Below, piece after piece: positions 19,869-27,861 of a stretch of 64,000 nt of DNA. The number at the start of each line of letters is the position of its first letter. Within the stretch, counting starts at the first letter, position 1. The notes below the pieces were generated by a model that was not told the DNA's origin, made no database searches, and was given only the letters and a program-made list of their open reading frames with translations. The DNA is from Pseudomonas sp. Q11 (GTDB lineage: Bacteria; Pseudomonadota; Gammaproteobacteria; Pseudomonadales; Pseudomonadaceae). The stretch spans positions 205,650 through 269,649 of the forward strand of contig NZ_JAKNQY010000004.1 in NCBI RefSeq assembly GCF_024494355.1, in the 5' to 3' direction. A program made the translations under genes and the position numbers.

Positions 19869-21242
19869 ATGAAAATCATCATCCTCGGCGCAGGGCAGGT
19901 CGGCGGTTCGCTGGCTGAACATCTGGCCAGTGAAGCCAACGACATCACCGTGGTCGACACCGACGGTGACCGCCTGCGCGATCTCGGTGACCGCCTCGAC
20001 ATCCGTACCGTACAGGGCCGTGGCTCATTGCCTACGGTGCTGCGTCAGGCCGGTGCCGATGATGCCGATATGCTGGTGGCTGTTACCAACAGCGATGAAA
20101 CCAACATGGTGGCCTGCCAGGTCGCTCACACGCTGTTCCACACCCCGACCAAGATCGCCCGGGTGCGCGAGGCGGCCTACCTGACCCGCGCCGACCTGTT
20201 CGACAACGAAGCGATCCCGGTGGATGTACTGATCAGCCCCGAGCAAGTGGTGACCAACTACATCAAGCGCCTGATCGAACACCCGGGCGCCTTGCAGGTG
20301 ATCGACTTTGCCGAAGGCAAGGCGCAATTGGTCGCGGTCAAGGCCTACTACGGCGGACCGCTGGTGGGCCAGCAACTGCGCCAGCTGCGCGAGCACATGC
20401 CGAATGTGGAGACGCGGGTCGCGGCGATTTTCCGCCGTGACCGGCCGATCCTGCCCCAGGGCGATACGGTGATCGAAGCGGACGACGAGGTATTTTTCAT
20501 CGCCGCCAAGGCCAATATTCGTGCGGTGATGAGCGAAATGCGCCGTCTCGACGAAAACAACAAGCGCATCGTGATTGCCGGCGGCGGGCAGATTGGCGAG
20601 CGTCTGGCCGAAGCCATCGAAAGCCGCTATCAGGTCAAGATCATCGAGATGAACCCGGCGCGCTGCCGTTACCTCTCGGATAACCTCGATAGCACCGTGG
20701 TGCTGCAGGGCAGCGCCTCGGACCGTGACTTGCTGCTGGAAGAAAATATCGCCGACGCCGACATCTTCCTGGCCCTGACCAACGACGACGAAGCCAACAT
20801 CATGTCGTCGCTGCTGGCCAAGCGCCTGGGGGCGAAGAAGGTGATGACCATCATCAACAACCCGGCCTACGTCGACCTGATCCAGGGTGGCGAGATCGAC
20901 ATCGCCATCAGCCCGCAACTGGCAACCATCGGCACCTTGCTGGCCCACGTGCGGCGTGGCGACATCGTCAGCGTGCACTCCCTGCGCCGTGGCGCGGCCG
21001 AAGCCATCGAGGCGATTGCCCATGGCGATGCCAAGTCCAGCAAAGTCATCGGCAAGGCCATCCGCGACCTCGGCCTGCCGCCAGGCACCACCATCGGCGC
21101 GATCATCCGCGACGAACAAGTGCTCATCGCCCATGACGACACCATGATCCAGACCGGCGACCATGTGATCCTGTTCCTGGTGGACAAAAAGCACATTCGC
21201 GATGTGGAGAAGCTGTTCCATGTGGGGTTGAGTTTCTTCTGA
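19869..21242 (+). CDS. trkA: Trk system potassium uptake regulatory subunit
   Basis: A 457-residue cytoplasmic NAD(H)-binding regulator of the TrkG/H potassium channel. It has two tandem RCK modules: the first nucleotide loop is [15 protein letters not shown] (residues ~6-20), the second [15 protein letters not shown] (~235-250), each followed by a TrkA-C domain. It is the last gene of the fmt-rsmB-trkA run, with AGGAG before the start. No trkH is adjacent in this window, so the channel is encoded elsewhere. Confidence 0.97.
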   Translation: MKIIILGAGQVGGSLAEHLASEANDITVVDTDGDRLRDLGDRLDIRTVQGRGSLPTVLRQAGADDADMLVAVTNSDETNMVACQVAHTLFHTPTKIARVREAAYLTRADLFDNEAIPVDVLISPEQVVTNYIKRLIEHPGALQVIDFAEGKAQLVAVKAYYGGPLVGQQLRQLREHMPNVETRVAAIFRRDRPILPQGDTVIEADDEVFFIAAKANIRAVMSEMRRLDENNKRIVIAGGGQIGERLAEAIESRYQVKIIEMNPARCRYLSDNLDSTVVLQGSASDRDLLLEENIADADIFLALTNDDEANIMSSLLAKRLGAKKVMTIINNPAYVDLIQGGEIDIAISPQLATIGTLLAHVRRGDIVSVHSLRRGAAEAIEAIAHGDAKSSKVIGKAIRDLGLPPGTTIGAIIRDEQVLIAHDDTMIQTGDHVILFLVDKKHIRDVEKLFHVGLSFF

Positions 21243-21272
21243 TCCAGAATTTGCGGTGGCAGTCATGGCCTC

Positions 21273-21366
21273 ATCGCGAGCAGGCTCGCTCCCACAAGGG
21301 TTCGCTGACGTTCACAAAAATTGTGATCGATTGAGATCCACTGTGGGAGCGAGCCTGCTCGCGATA
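21273..21366. repeat. REP pair
   Basis: Inverted REP elements (ATCGCGAGCAGGCTCGCTCC and its complement) between trkA and the TPR gene, separated by about 45 bp of unrelated sequence. Confidence 0.9.
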
Positions 21367-21421
21367 GCCATCTAACATTCAACAGATCAATCACTGACCC
21401 ACCCCCAAAGGACCCACCCCC

Positions 21422-21733
21422 ATGCTCGAATCCCTGGAAAAAATGCTCGCCAAGGGTGTGGATAACTCCCTGCTGCGCTTCGGCCTGGGCAAGGGCTACC
21501 TGGACCTCGGCGAATTCGCCCGCGCCGCCGAACACCTTCAGCGCTGCGTCGAATTCGACCCCAAGTATTCAGCAGCCTGGAAACTATTGGGCAAGGCTCA
21601 TCAAGGCCAAGGCGATCTACCGGCAGCCCGCCAAGCCTGGGAACAAGGCCTGGAAGCCGCCCGCGCCCACGGCGACAAACAAGCCGAAAAAGAAATGACC
21701 GTGTTCCTCAAGAAACTGGATCGCCACCCCTGA
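21422..21733 (+). CDS. Small tetratricopeptide repeat protein
   Basis: A 103-residue protein with about two TPR units: FGLGKGYLDLGEFARAAEHL and AWKLLGKAHQGQGDLPAARQ carry the small-large-Gly-Tyr-Ala pattern of the repeat. No signal peptide or membrane segment is seen, so a cytoplasmic adaptor is likely. The end of the protein reads EMTVFLKKLDRHP; three partial copies of this region or of its downstream sequence occur further right in the window (33757, 34897 and 42807), making this gene the left edge of the accessory island. Partner unknown. Confidence 0.8.
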   Translation: MLESLEKMLAKGVDNSLLRFGLGKGYLDLGEFARAAEHLQRCVEFDPKYSAAWKLLGKAHQGQGDLPAARQAWEQGLEAARAHGDKQAEKEMTVFLKKLDRHP

Positions 21734-21753
21734 ATTCACACAAAACCGCTTTT

Positions 21754-21960
21754 GTGGCGAGGGAGCTTGCTCCCGCTTGACCGGGCTGGCTCCAGCGCGC
21801 AGCACTCACAACAAAGCCTACCCCCAATCCACTGCCGATCCGCTAAAAGCTCAGACAGCGCAAAACCTGTGGGAGCAAAGCTTGCTCGCGATAGCGGTAG
21901 ACCAGCCAAACCCGTTGTCGACTGACCTGGCCCAATCGCGAGCAAGCTTTGCTCCTACAG
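21754..21960. repeat. REP variant hairpin plus REP pair
   Basis: First comes a GTGGCGAGGGAGCTTGCTCC variant whose GGGAGC/GCTCCC forms a hairpin (21754-21777). A standard inverted REP pair follows at 21867-21960. The stretch around the pair (21820-21965) is copied almost exactly at 33757-33900. The gap 21734-22218 otherwise holds only the small ORF at 22014. Confidence 0.85.
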
Positions 21961-22013
21961 GTTTGCGGTTCAACTGATCGACATTGATCATCAAGACCTG
22001 ACTGGAGACGTAC

Positions 22014-22097
22014 ATGTCCGTAATTTACCTTGGACAAGCTGCAAATCAGTGCGCGGGGCGCTCCCAAAGCGGACTCTCAGGAGTCCGCCACAGGTAA
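22014..22097 (+). CDS. Possible 27-codon ORF or gene stump
   Basis: An ATG preceded by GGAG at good spacing opens a 27-codon frame beginning MSVIYLGQAANQ. The end of the frame overlaps a short hairpin GGACTC/GAGTCC. I do not recognise the peptide. It may be the remaining 5' end of a core gene cut off when the island formed, or a small leader. Evidence is limited to the ribosome site. Confidence 0.25.
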   Translation: MSVIYLGQAANQCAGRSQSGLSGVRHR

Positions 22098-22218
22098 TAT
22101 CAGCTCAATTAAATGGTCGGCATTTTCTTTGATATTTGCGATTGGGCCTAGAATCGAGGCGTCAAATTCTGCCAGAGGACGACGATCGGCGAGGCAGTTC
22201 GGATAGCCAGGATTTGGC

Positions 22219-22716
22219 TCAAACTACGTGATCCATCACCTTTAACTGCCGAGCAACATCTTGCTTGAGCAAGTAGACAGAGACTGTGAGCAACACCAGA
22301 TCCTTCAGAAGGAAGGCCGCCACTATCGTCATTGCGGGAAAACCCCCGGCGCCCTCATGCCATGCTCCGGGTGCGAAGGGCATGATCGTGACGGTTGCGA
22401 GGAAGGTGGCGCAAGACCCGAGAGCGCCCAATATTCCCAGTTTCTTGTTCCAGAATCCCAGAAAAATCAGCAAGCCAATCGTCCATTCGGCAGAGCCCAG
22501 GAAGATACTTGTACCTTTCACTCCCAGCACCGGAATTGTCCAGGAAATCAGCGGGCCGTTGGTAATCAATGGCAGCAAGTCTGTGATCTCTGCCTCGAAC
22601 CATTTGTCATAGCCGAACCAGACGAAAATGACCACCATCGCGGCGCGGAGCAGGTGGTAATCGAGATCGCGTTTCATAAGGCTCGAGCGCCCGAGAAGAT
22701 TGACCAGGTAATTCAT
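22219..22716 (-). CDS. DUF417 (YkgB-type) membrane protein
   Basis: A 165-residue membrane protein of the DUF417/YkgB family. It has about four membrane segments, with the family-type stretch MVVIFVWFGYDKWFEAEI near residue 30 and PLITNGPLISW after it. Related genes (ykgB/rclC) belong to reactive-chlorine response loci in enterobacteria; a similar stress role here is inference. The ATG at 22716 has GAGGAAG upstream; a longer frame to 22806 is less likely. A motif at 22868-22900 matches one in front of the AraC/AhpD-like gene pair, hinting at shared control. Confidence 0.8.
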   Translation of the reverse strand: MNYLVNLLGRSSLMKRDLDYHLLRAAMVVIFVWFGYDKWFEAEITDLLPLITNGPLISWTIPVLGVKGTSIFLGSAEWTIGLLIFLGFWNKKLGILGALGSCATFLATVTIMPFAPGAWHEGAGGFPAMTIVAAFLLKDLVLLTVSVYLLKQDVARQLKVMDHVV

Positions 22717-22867
22717 GGTTGCTTCCTCGCTGGGGCTGCGCGGTGCGCAGCGTGAGTGACAGGCGTCAGTAATGGGATGTGAATGCGTGACATTGGAAAA
22801 CTCCATCGAATGTTAGGTATTCGTCAACGACGCCATGTTATGGCGGACCTGTAATACCTATAAGTCT

Positions 22868-22900
22868 TAAATATCTCTAAAAGATGCTCTAAAGTTTCAA
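22868..22900 (-). promoter_or_regulatory. Candidate AraC operator upstream of DUF417 gene
   Basis: On the minus strand this reads ACTTTAGAGCATC then ATATTTA, aligning with the site at 27763-27795 (ACTTTAGAGCACT...ATATTTA) over about 33 bp. Both are in the same orientation relative to a downstream gene (DUF417 here, the AhpD-like gene there). It is probably bound by the AraC regulator at 26784; this is inference from sequence matching. Confidence 0.4.
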
Positions 22901-23008
22901 AGTGAGCGTGTGGACCGACATAGACTCAACTTGGCCGCGACGGGCGTCAGGTCGTGGAAAGGCAAAGCCGTCCATGGCATCGACTCGCGAAGGGCGGTCC
23001 TGCCTGCG

Positions 23009-23884
23009 TCAGCGGATCACTTCGATGATGCGCGCAGCGATATGTCCGGCATGGGTCTCGAGCGCGAAGTGGCCGGTATCCAGAAGCTCGACCACCGCTT
23101 GCGGGTTATCCCGTTTGAAGGCCTCAGCGCCCGGCGGGATGAAGAACGGATCGTGTTTGCCCCAGATGACCAGTGTCGGGACCCTATGGGTACGCAAGAA
23201 CGCTTGAAATGCTGGATATAGCTTCAGGTTGTTGGCGTAGTCCAGAAAGAGATCGAGCTGGATGTCCTTGTTCCCCGGCCGCTCCATCAGTAGTGCATCC
23301 AGCGTGTAGGATTCTGGTGCGACGAGTTCAGGCTGACTGACCCCGTGCACGTACTGCCACCGGGTTCCTTCAAGGTTCAACACGGCATCGGCGATCACCT
23401 GCCGGTTCGCAGCGGTGGGTTCTGCCCAATAGGCCTTGATCGGAGCCCAGGCATCCCCCAGCCCCTCCAGGTACGCATTGCCATTCTGACTGACAAGCCC
23501 GGTGACGCGATCTGGATGCTTGAGCGCGAGTCTCAGCCCCGTGGGCGCTCCATAGTCGAATACGAACATCGAGTAGGTCTTGAGCGCCAGGGCATCCACG
23601 AAGTCCGCCAGCGTGTTGGCCAGCCCGTCGAAGCTGTAGACGTAGCCTCTGGCATCTGGGACTTCGGTGAAGCCAAACCCCGGCAAATCAGGGGCGATGA
23701 CATGGAAATGAGGGGCCAGAAGGGGGATGAGCTGGCGAAATTGATGAGACGAACTTGGGAAACCGTGAAGCAGAAGCATGGTCGGCCGGGTGCGGTCTCC
23801 CGCTTCTCGATAGAACACCTTGACGCCGTCTGCGTCTGCGAACTTGTGGCTGATCAACGGTGAGGAAGCGCTTGCAGTATTCAT
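23009..23884 (-). CDS. Alpha/beta hydrolase (epoxide hydrolase/dehalogenase-like)
   Basis: A 291-residue alpha/beta hydrolase. It has the oxyanion motif LLHGFPSSSHQF, the nucleophile elbow FVFDYGAPTG in which the nucleophile is Asp (as in epoxide hydrolases and haloalkane dehalogenases rather than serine esterases), and the catalytic His in DTGHFALE. A cap region lies between. No signal peptide. The start at 23884 has AAAGGA upstream. A 33-bp palindrome at 23953-23985 lies 68 bp upstream and matches one in front of the CGNR regulator gene, so the two are likely co-regulated. Substrate unknown. Confidence 0.85.
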   Translation of the reverse strand: MNTASASSPLISHKFADADGVKVFYREAGDRTRPTMLLLHGFPSSSHQFRQLIPLLAPHFHVIAPDLPGFGFTEVPDARGYVYSFDGLANTLADFVDALALKTYSMFVFDYGAPTGLRLALKHPDRVTGLVSQNGNAYLEGLGDAWAPIKAYWAEPTAANRQVIADAVLNLEGTRWQYVHGVSQPELVAPESYTLDALLMERPGNKDIQLDLFLDYANNLKLYPAFQAFLRTHRVPTLVIWGKHDPFFIPPGAEAFKRDNPQAVVELLDTGHFALETHAGHIAARIIEVIR

Positions 23885-23952
23885 GACGTGATCCTTTTTG
23901 ACGTATGCAGGGATAGGCAATGCAGCTGCGTATCTGAAGATTGCACACGAAA

Positions 23953-23985
23953 AGTAACCTGTCAAATGCGTTTTAATGGGTTATT
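23953..23985. promoter_or_regulatory. Palindromic operator candidate (copy 1)
   Basis: A 33-bp imperfect palindrome with outer half-sites AGTAACC and GGTTATT and inner TCAAATGC/GCGTTTTAA. It lies upstream of the alpha/beta hydrolase start. Aligned against the reverse complement of the site at 24721-24753, roughly 26 of 33 positions agree. It probably binds the CGNR-type regulator encoded at 24057. Confidence 0.55.
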
Positions 23986-24056
23986 AGATTTCTCTGGCGT
24001 GTCTCTCGAGCTAATCCTGCGTTCGCCTGCTCTGGAACCGGCGCTCAAGCTTTGTA

Positions 24057-24686
24057 TCACCCGGCGTCGGATTTCTTGCGCTCGCGATGCGCTGCTGCCT
24101 TGGCGCGATTACCGCAGACCGCCATGCTGCACCACCGACGCTTCTTGCCTCGGGTGTGATCGACGAAAATCAGCGTACAGCTGGCACCTTCACAGCGCTT
24201 GACGTCTGAAAAATCTTCCTCGCAGATGAATTTCGCCAGCTGTTCACCGATGGGTAACAGCAGGGAATCCGGGGTTTTCCAGCGCCTGCGGGGCTGAAGC
24301 TCGAGTCTTGAGGAGGCCCCGTCGGCGACAGTTATCTGGGTAAAACCGTCGTCTCTCGCGAGCAGGCGGTTAAGGGCGGCAAGATCGTCCAGAGCCTGCG
24401 ACGACAGCGGTTTGCCTCGATGCCTCGATACAAAATCTCTGAACCAGTCGCGCAACGCTCTGGTTTGCGCGGCCACCATATCGAGCTCCCCAGGCATGGC
24501 CTCCTGGGCAATTTGCTCCAGCGTCTCGTCGCTCACCCATCCGGCTTGCCGCAGCCAGTCAAGTAATCCTTGCGCATCGCCAAGCCAGTCAACGATCTCG
24601 TCGACCGGGGTCGCTATGGAATTGAGGAAGTCCAGCGCCGGGGCGTCTGCGATGAACATCGCCGGGCCGTGCAAATGGGTGCTCAT
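24057..24686 (-). CDS. CGNR zinc finger transcriptional regulator
   Basis: A 209-residue protein of the ABATE/CGNR family. The first ~140 residues match the putative stress-sensing ABATE region (ALDFLNSIATPVDEIVDWL). The C-terminus carries the zinc finger CEGASCTLIFVDHTRGKKRR followed by CSMAVCGNRAKAAAHR, whose CGNR signature and Cys pairs are intact; this part is expected to bind DNA. Start at 24686 follows AAAGAGAG. Its promoter holds a 33-bp palindrome also found before the neighbouring hydrolase gene, so autoregulation is likely. It lies divergent from the dehydrogenase at 24923. Confidence 0.85.
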   Translation of the reverse strand: MSTHLHGPAMFIADAPALDFLNSIATPVDEIVDWLGDAQGLLDWLRQAGWVSDETLEQIAQEAMPGELDMVAAQTRALRDWFRDFVSRHRGKPLSSQALDDLAALNRLLARDDGFTQITVADGASSRLELQPRRRWKTPDSLLLPIGEQLAKFICEEDFSDVKRCEGASCTLIFVDHTRGKKRRWCSMAVCGNRAKAAAHRERKKSDAG

Positions 24687-24720
24687 CGAATACTCTCTTT
24701 CGCTAAAAATTTCAAAAAAC

Positions 24721-24753
24721 AGTAACCGCTCAAAATGTATTTGACAAGTTACT
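24721..24753. promoter_or_regulatory. Palindromic operator candidate (copy 2)
   Basis: A 33-bp palindrome with outer half-sites AGTAAC and GTTACT and inner TCAAAATG/TATTTGA, sitting 35 bp before the CGNR regulator start and about 170 bp before the divergent dehydrogenase. It is the partner of the site at 23953. A second, separate inverted repeat (TAACCTC/GAGGTTA) follows at about 24764-24794. Confidence 0.55.
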
Positions 24754-24796
24754 TCGCTATTACTAACCTCCAAACTGAAAGCAGAGAGGTTACTCA

Positions 24797-24892
24797 ATGG
24801 CGACCTTCGCCACTGCGGATTTCAACAGGGCTCCCCTGGATGACGAAGGTGTGGTGCCTTTCACGCGACGTTCAAGCGGCCAATCAGATTAG
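24797..24892 (+). CDS. Possible 31-codon ORF upstream of the dehydrogenase
   Basis: An ATG preceded by GAGAGG opens a 31-codon frame beginning MATFATADFNRAPLDD and ending 30 bp before the dehydrogenase start. I do not recognise the peptide. It could be a leader peptide or a gene remnant; there is no evidence beyond the ribosome site and position. Confidence 0.25.
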   Translation: MATFATADFNRAPLDDEGVVPFTRRSSGQSD

Positions 24893-24922
24893 GCGCCTAT
24901 ACGGCCTCTATAGGAGAATCTT

Positions 24923-25897
24923 ATGAAAGCGATCGTACTAGAGAAATTTGGCGGTCTGGATAGCCTGGTGTACCAAGACATCCCTGAGCCCACCGCCAGA
25001 GAAGGATTCGTTGTTATTCAGATCAAGGCGTTCGGTATCAATCATGCCGAGATGCACATGCGCCGCGGTGAATGGGCAGAAGCTGCGTCGGTTAGCGGCA
25101 TTGAGTGCGTGGGAATCGTGAAGTCATGCCCGGGAGGCGAATTCCCGGTTGGCGCCAAAGTGGCTGCATTGATGGGAGGCCTGGGCCGAACCATCAACGG
25201 CAGTTACGCGCACTATACCCGTGCGCCGGTTTCCAACGTGGCCTTGATCGACGCGGATCTGTCGTGGGCCGAGCTGGCAGCGATTCCAGAAACCTATGCC
25301 ACGGCGTGGACCTGTCTTTTCCGCAACCTGGAAATCGAGAAAGGCCAGACCGTTCTTATTCGAGGTGCTACCTCGTCGTTCGGACAGGCAGCGGTGAAGC
25401 TTGCAGTGAACGCGGGAGCACGAGTGGTGGCGACGACTCGCAGCGAGAAACGCGCGCAGATGCTCAAGGATCTCGGCGCTTCGGTCGTTGAGCTGGAGGG
25501 GCCGTCGCTGTCCACCCGTATAAGGGGCGCGAAGACGTTTGATGCCGTACTTGATCTGGTGGGCAACAGCACGGTGATCGATTCGCTGGCGATTGTTCGT
25601 CGGGGTGGTCGTGTGTGCCTTGCAGGCTGGTTGGGCGGGCTTGAGCCAATCGCCGATTTCAACCCACTGCTGCAAATGTCGAGTGGCGTCTATCTCACCT
25701 TTTTCGCAAGCTTCGTCTTTGGAACCGAGGGGTTTCCATTGGCCGATGTCCCGCTGCAGGCAATCGCGCATGAAGCGGCTGCCGGCAGGCTCGACGTCAA
25801 GCCGACGCGCATCTTCAAATTCGGAGAAATCCATGAGGCTCATCGCGTCATGGAAGCGAACGAGGCGGCCGGAAAAATGGTCGTGGTTGTCGATTGA
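24923..25897 (+). CDS. Zinc-independent quinone oxidoreductase-like MDR
   Basis: A 324-residue medium-chain reductase. The N-terminus MKAIVLEKFGGLDSLVYQDI, the segment INHAEMHMRRGEW and the nucleotide loop IRGATSSFGQAAVKLA (about 148-163) place it in the quinone-oxidoreductase branch; no cluster of structural zinc Cys is present. The substrate is probably a quinone or an alpha,beta-unsaturated carbonyl. ATG at 24923 has AGGAG upstream. It is divergent from the CGNR regulator and followed 36 bp later by an SDR gene, with which it probably forms an operon. Confidence 0.85.
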   Translation: MKAIVLEKFGGLDSLVYQDIPEPTAREGFVVIQIKAFGINHAEMHMRRGEWAEAASVSGIECVGIVKSCPGGEFPVGAKVAALMGGLGRTINGSYAHYTRAPVSNVALIDADLSWAELAAIPETYATAWTCLFRNLEIEKGQTVLIRGATSSFGQAAVKLAVNAGARVVATTRSEKRAQMLKDLGASVVELEGPSLSTRIRGAKTFDAVLDLVGNSTVIDSLAIVRRGGRVCLAGWLGGLEPIADFNPLLQMSSGVYLTFFASFVFGTEGFPLADVPLQAIAHEAAAGRLDVKPTRIFKFGEIHEAHRVMEANEAAGKMVVVVD

Positions 25898-25932
25898 TCT
25901 CCTTACCCAACCTTTTGAATGAGCAAATTGCG

Positions 25933-26703
25933 ATGGTGAAGTCAGTAGCTATTGTCACAGGTGCAAGTCAGGGGATCGGACGCGCGACAGCCATTCGATT
26001 GGCCAAGGATTTTGAGGTACTCGTTTTGGTGGCGAGAAATCGTGAAAACCTTAAGGACACTTCGCGGCTGGTGCAGGCGATTGGCGCTCAAACACTGGTC
26101 GTGGATGTCGATATCTCAACACCCGGTATGCCGGAGGTGGTGGTCGAGCAGGTGCTGGCCAGGTTCGGCAGGATTGACGCCTTGTTGAACATCGCCGGAG
26201 CCGTACCTCAGATTGATCTGTTCGAGATGACGGATGAGCAATGGAGCAGCGGTACCGAGCTCAAGTTGCATGGTGCACGGCGGATGACGCTGGCGGCGTG
26301 GCCTGCGTTGAAGGCTTCCAAAGGTTCGGTGGTATTGATGTCGGGTAACTCTGCTGACGTGCCTAAAGCCGGATATGCAGCAGTTGCGACCATCAATGCA
26401 GCCATTGTGGCGTTGGCCAAGGCCTTCGCCGACCGCGGTATCCAGGACGACGTTCAGGTCAATAGCGTCTTGCCCGGGCCCGTGATGACGGGGCGTCGAC
26501 GCTCATTTTTGGAAAAATGGGCGCCTGCAAATGGCATGAGTGTTGACGAGGCGACGATCAAGTTTCCGCAGAACGCCGGAATTTCAAGGTTTGGCGAACC
26601 CGAGGAGATTGCCAACCTGCTGGCGTTTCTGGTTTCGCCGCCTGCAAGATGGATGACCGGATCGGCCTTGAGAATGGACGGGGGAGAAGTGAAATCCGTC
26701 TGA
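25933..26703 (+). CDS. SDR family oxidoreductase
   Basis: A 256-residue classical short-chain dehydrogenase/reductase. The cofactor loop TGASQGIGRATAI lies at residues ~9-21 and the NAG-like motif reads NIAGAV. The position expected to hold the catalytic YxxxK reads GYAAVATINAA, with Tyr present but no Lys four residues later, so catalytic competence is doubtful. The Ser of the triad would be in VVLMSGNSAD. ATG at 25933 is preferred to a TTG at 25894, although no strong ribosome site is visible. Second gene of the MDR-SDR pair. Confidence 0.75.
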   Translation: MVKSVAIVTGASQGIGRATAIRLAKDFEVLVLVARNRENLKDTSRLVQAIGAQTLVVDVDISTPGMPEVVVEQVLARFGRIDALLNIAGAVPQIDLFEMTDEQWSSGTELKLHGARRMTLAAWPALKASKGSVVLMSGNSADVPKAGYAAVATINAAIVALAKAFADRGIQDDVQVNSVLPGPVMTGRRRSFLEKWAPANGMSVDEATIKFPQNAGISRFGEPEEIANLLAFLVSPPARWMTGSALRMDGGEVKSV

Positions 26704-26726
26704 GGATTTCAGCACGTTCTGCCCAT

Positions 26727-26770
26727 AAGCCAGGTGTCACCGAAAACAGGGTGGCGCCTGGCTTTTCTGT
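26727..26770 (+). terminator. Intrinsic terminator after the SDR gene
   Basis: A long hairpin with outer stem AAGCCAGG/CCTGGCTT and inner CACC/GGTG, followed by TTTT, 23 bp after the SDR stop. It separates this operon from the convergent AraC gene. Confidence 0.75.
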
Positions 26771-26783
26771 GTGGATTGCCCTC

Positions 26784-27758
26784 TCAGGAAGCCGGGCCGA
26801 GGTGAGTCGATTTGCGAATATCGCCTGGGGTCATACCCATCCGTTGGGTAAAGGCCCGCCTGAATGCGGCGACCGATTGATACCCGACGGCTTCGGCAAT
26901 CGCTTCGGTGGGAAGTGTCGTGGAGGTGAGCTCATTGGCCGCGATGCTCATCCGCACATCGGTCAAAATGGCATTTGCTGACTTCCCCACTTTCTCCTGG
27001 AAATGGCGAATGAGGGTCGCCCGGGACATGTTGCACAGGTCCGCCAGTTCGGGCAGCGTCCAGGGGTGGGCCGGGTCGTTGAAAATGGCGGTCAGTGCAG
27101 GCGCAAGCCTTGGATGGCCAGCCATCGCCAGCAGACCTACTGGCGTGTCGGCTGATTCGCTTGCCAGGCGCAGAGTCATCGTGAACAACGCGGTAGACAA
27201 TGCATTTAGCATAGCGTTACCGCCCAGGCTCGCAGCCAGTGACTCTTTCCTCATCACTGCCAATAGATGGGTCAATTGAATATGGGTCTGCGTGTCGGAT
27301 GCCTGGCTTGCCGTACGGACGATCAAACGGCCCGGTAAATAGTCCCTGATGAAGCGGTCATGCGGCGGCTTGATCACCAAGCGGCCACACAGCATTTCCA
27401 GTTGCTCACCGGCGCCAGTATTTTCGCTGACAACCAGGTTGAGCTCATCACGGTAGTTTGCCTGGGGCGGGGTTATTCCGCTTCCGTCATGCAGCACGTG
27501 TTGAGAGCCGTGCAGCATCAGCAACACGTCACCGGCCTGTAATCGCTGCGGCGCTCCCATACCGGGCGTTTCAAGAAGCGCCGACCCTCGCACTACTACG
27601 TGATAAGGCATCTCGCCCGGTTCCGAGTCTTCGTAGACAACCTGCCACGGCGCTCCGTATGAGCAGCGTATTTCCAGGCGTCCCTTGACGGTAATCATGT
27701 CCAGCAGTCGGCTGAGCCAGTCCTGCTGGCGGGAAGAGACGGTCATGATATTGTCCAT
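26784..27758 (-). CDS. AraC family regulator with cupin domain
   Basis: A 324-residue regulator. The N-terminal ~190 residues form a cupin-like sensor (LEIRCSYGAPWQVVYEDSEP; later VVRGSALLETPG and LQAGDVLLMLHG). The last ~100 residues hold two helix-turn-helix motifs (LPELADLCNMSRATLIRHF and AIAEAVGYQSVAAFRRAF). The architecture matches the cupin_6 AraC group that often controls oxidative or electrophile stress genes. It is divergent from the AhpD-like gene, and a motif at 27763-27795 lies in its promoter. A second Met at residue 5 is an alternative start. Confidence 0.85.
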   Translation of the reverse strand: MDNIMTVSSRQQDWLSRLLDMITVKGRLEIRCSYGAPWQVVYEDSEPGEMPYHVVVRGSALLETPGMGAPQRLQAGDVLLMLHGSQHVLHDGSGITPPQANYRDELNLVVSENTGAGEQLEMLCGRLVIKPPHDRFIRDYLPGRLIVRTASQASDTQTHIQLTHLLAVMRKESLAASLGGNAMLNALSTALFTMTLRLASESADTPVGLLAMAGHPRLAPALTAIFNDPAHPWTLPELADLCNMSRATLIRHFQEKVGKSANAILTDVRMSIAANELTSTTLPTEAIAEAVGYQSVAAFRRAFTQRMGMTPGDIRKSTHLGPAS

Positions 27759-27762
27759 TGGT

Positions 27763-27795
27763 TGATACTTTAGAGCACTATATTAAGAATATTTA
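27763..27795 (+). promoter_or_regulatory. Candidate AraC operator in the AraC/AhpD-like divergent promoter
   Basis: Reads TGATACTTTAGAGCACT then ATATTTA on the plus strand, directly beside the AraC start codon and 66 bp before the AhpD-like gene. It matches the site at 22868-22900 upstream of the DUF417 gene. Likely the binding site of the adjacent regulator, giving autoregulation and activation of the AhpD-like gene. Confidence 0.45.
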
Positions 27796-27861
27796 GTCTC
27801 TACAAGCTCATCTTGGCTGGATAGAGTGGAGCCATCTAACCCACCGTGTAGGAGCTTCACC

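Noticed and set aside
20025..21266. 413-codon minus-strand frame opposite trkA
   Set aside because: Mirror frame of trkA with no protein motif and no start signal.
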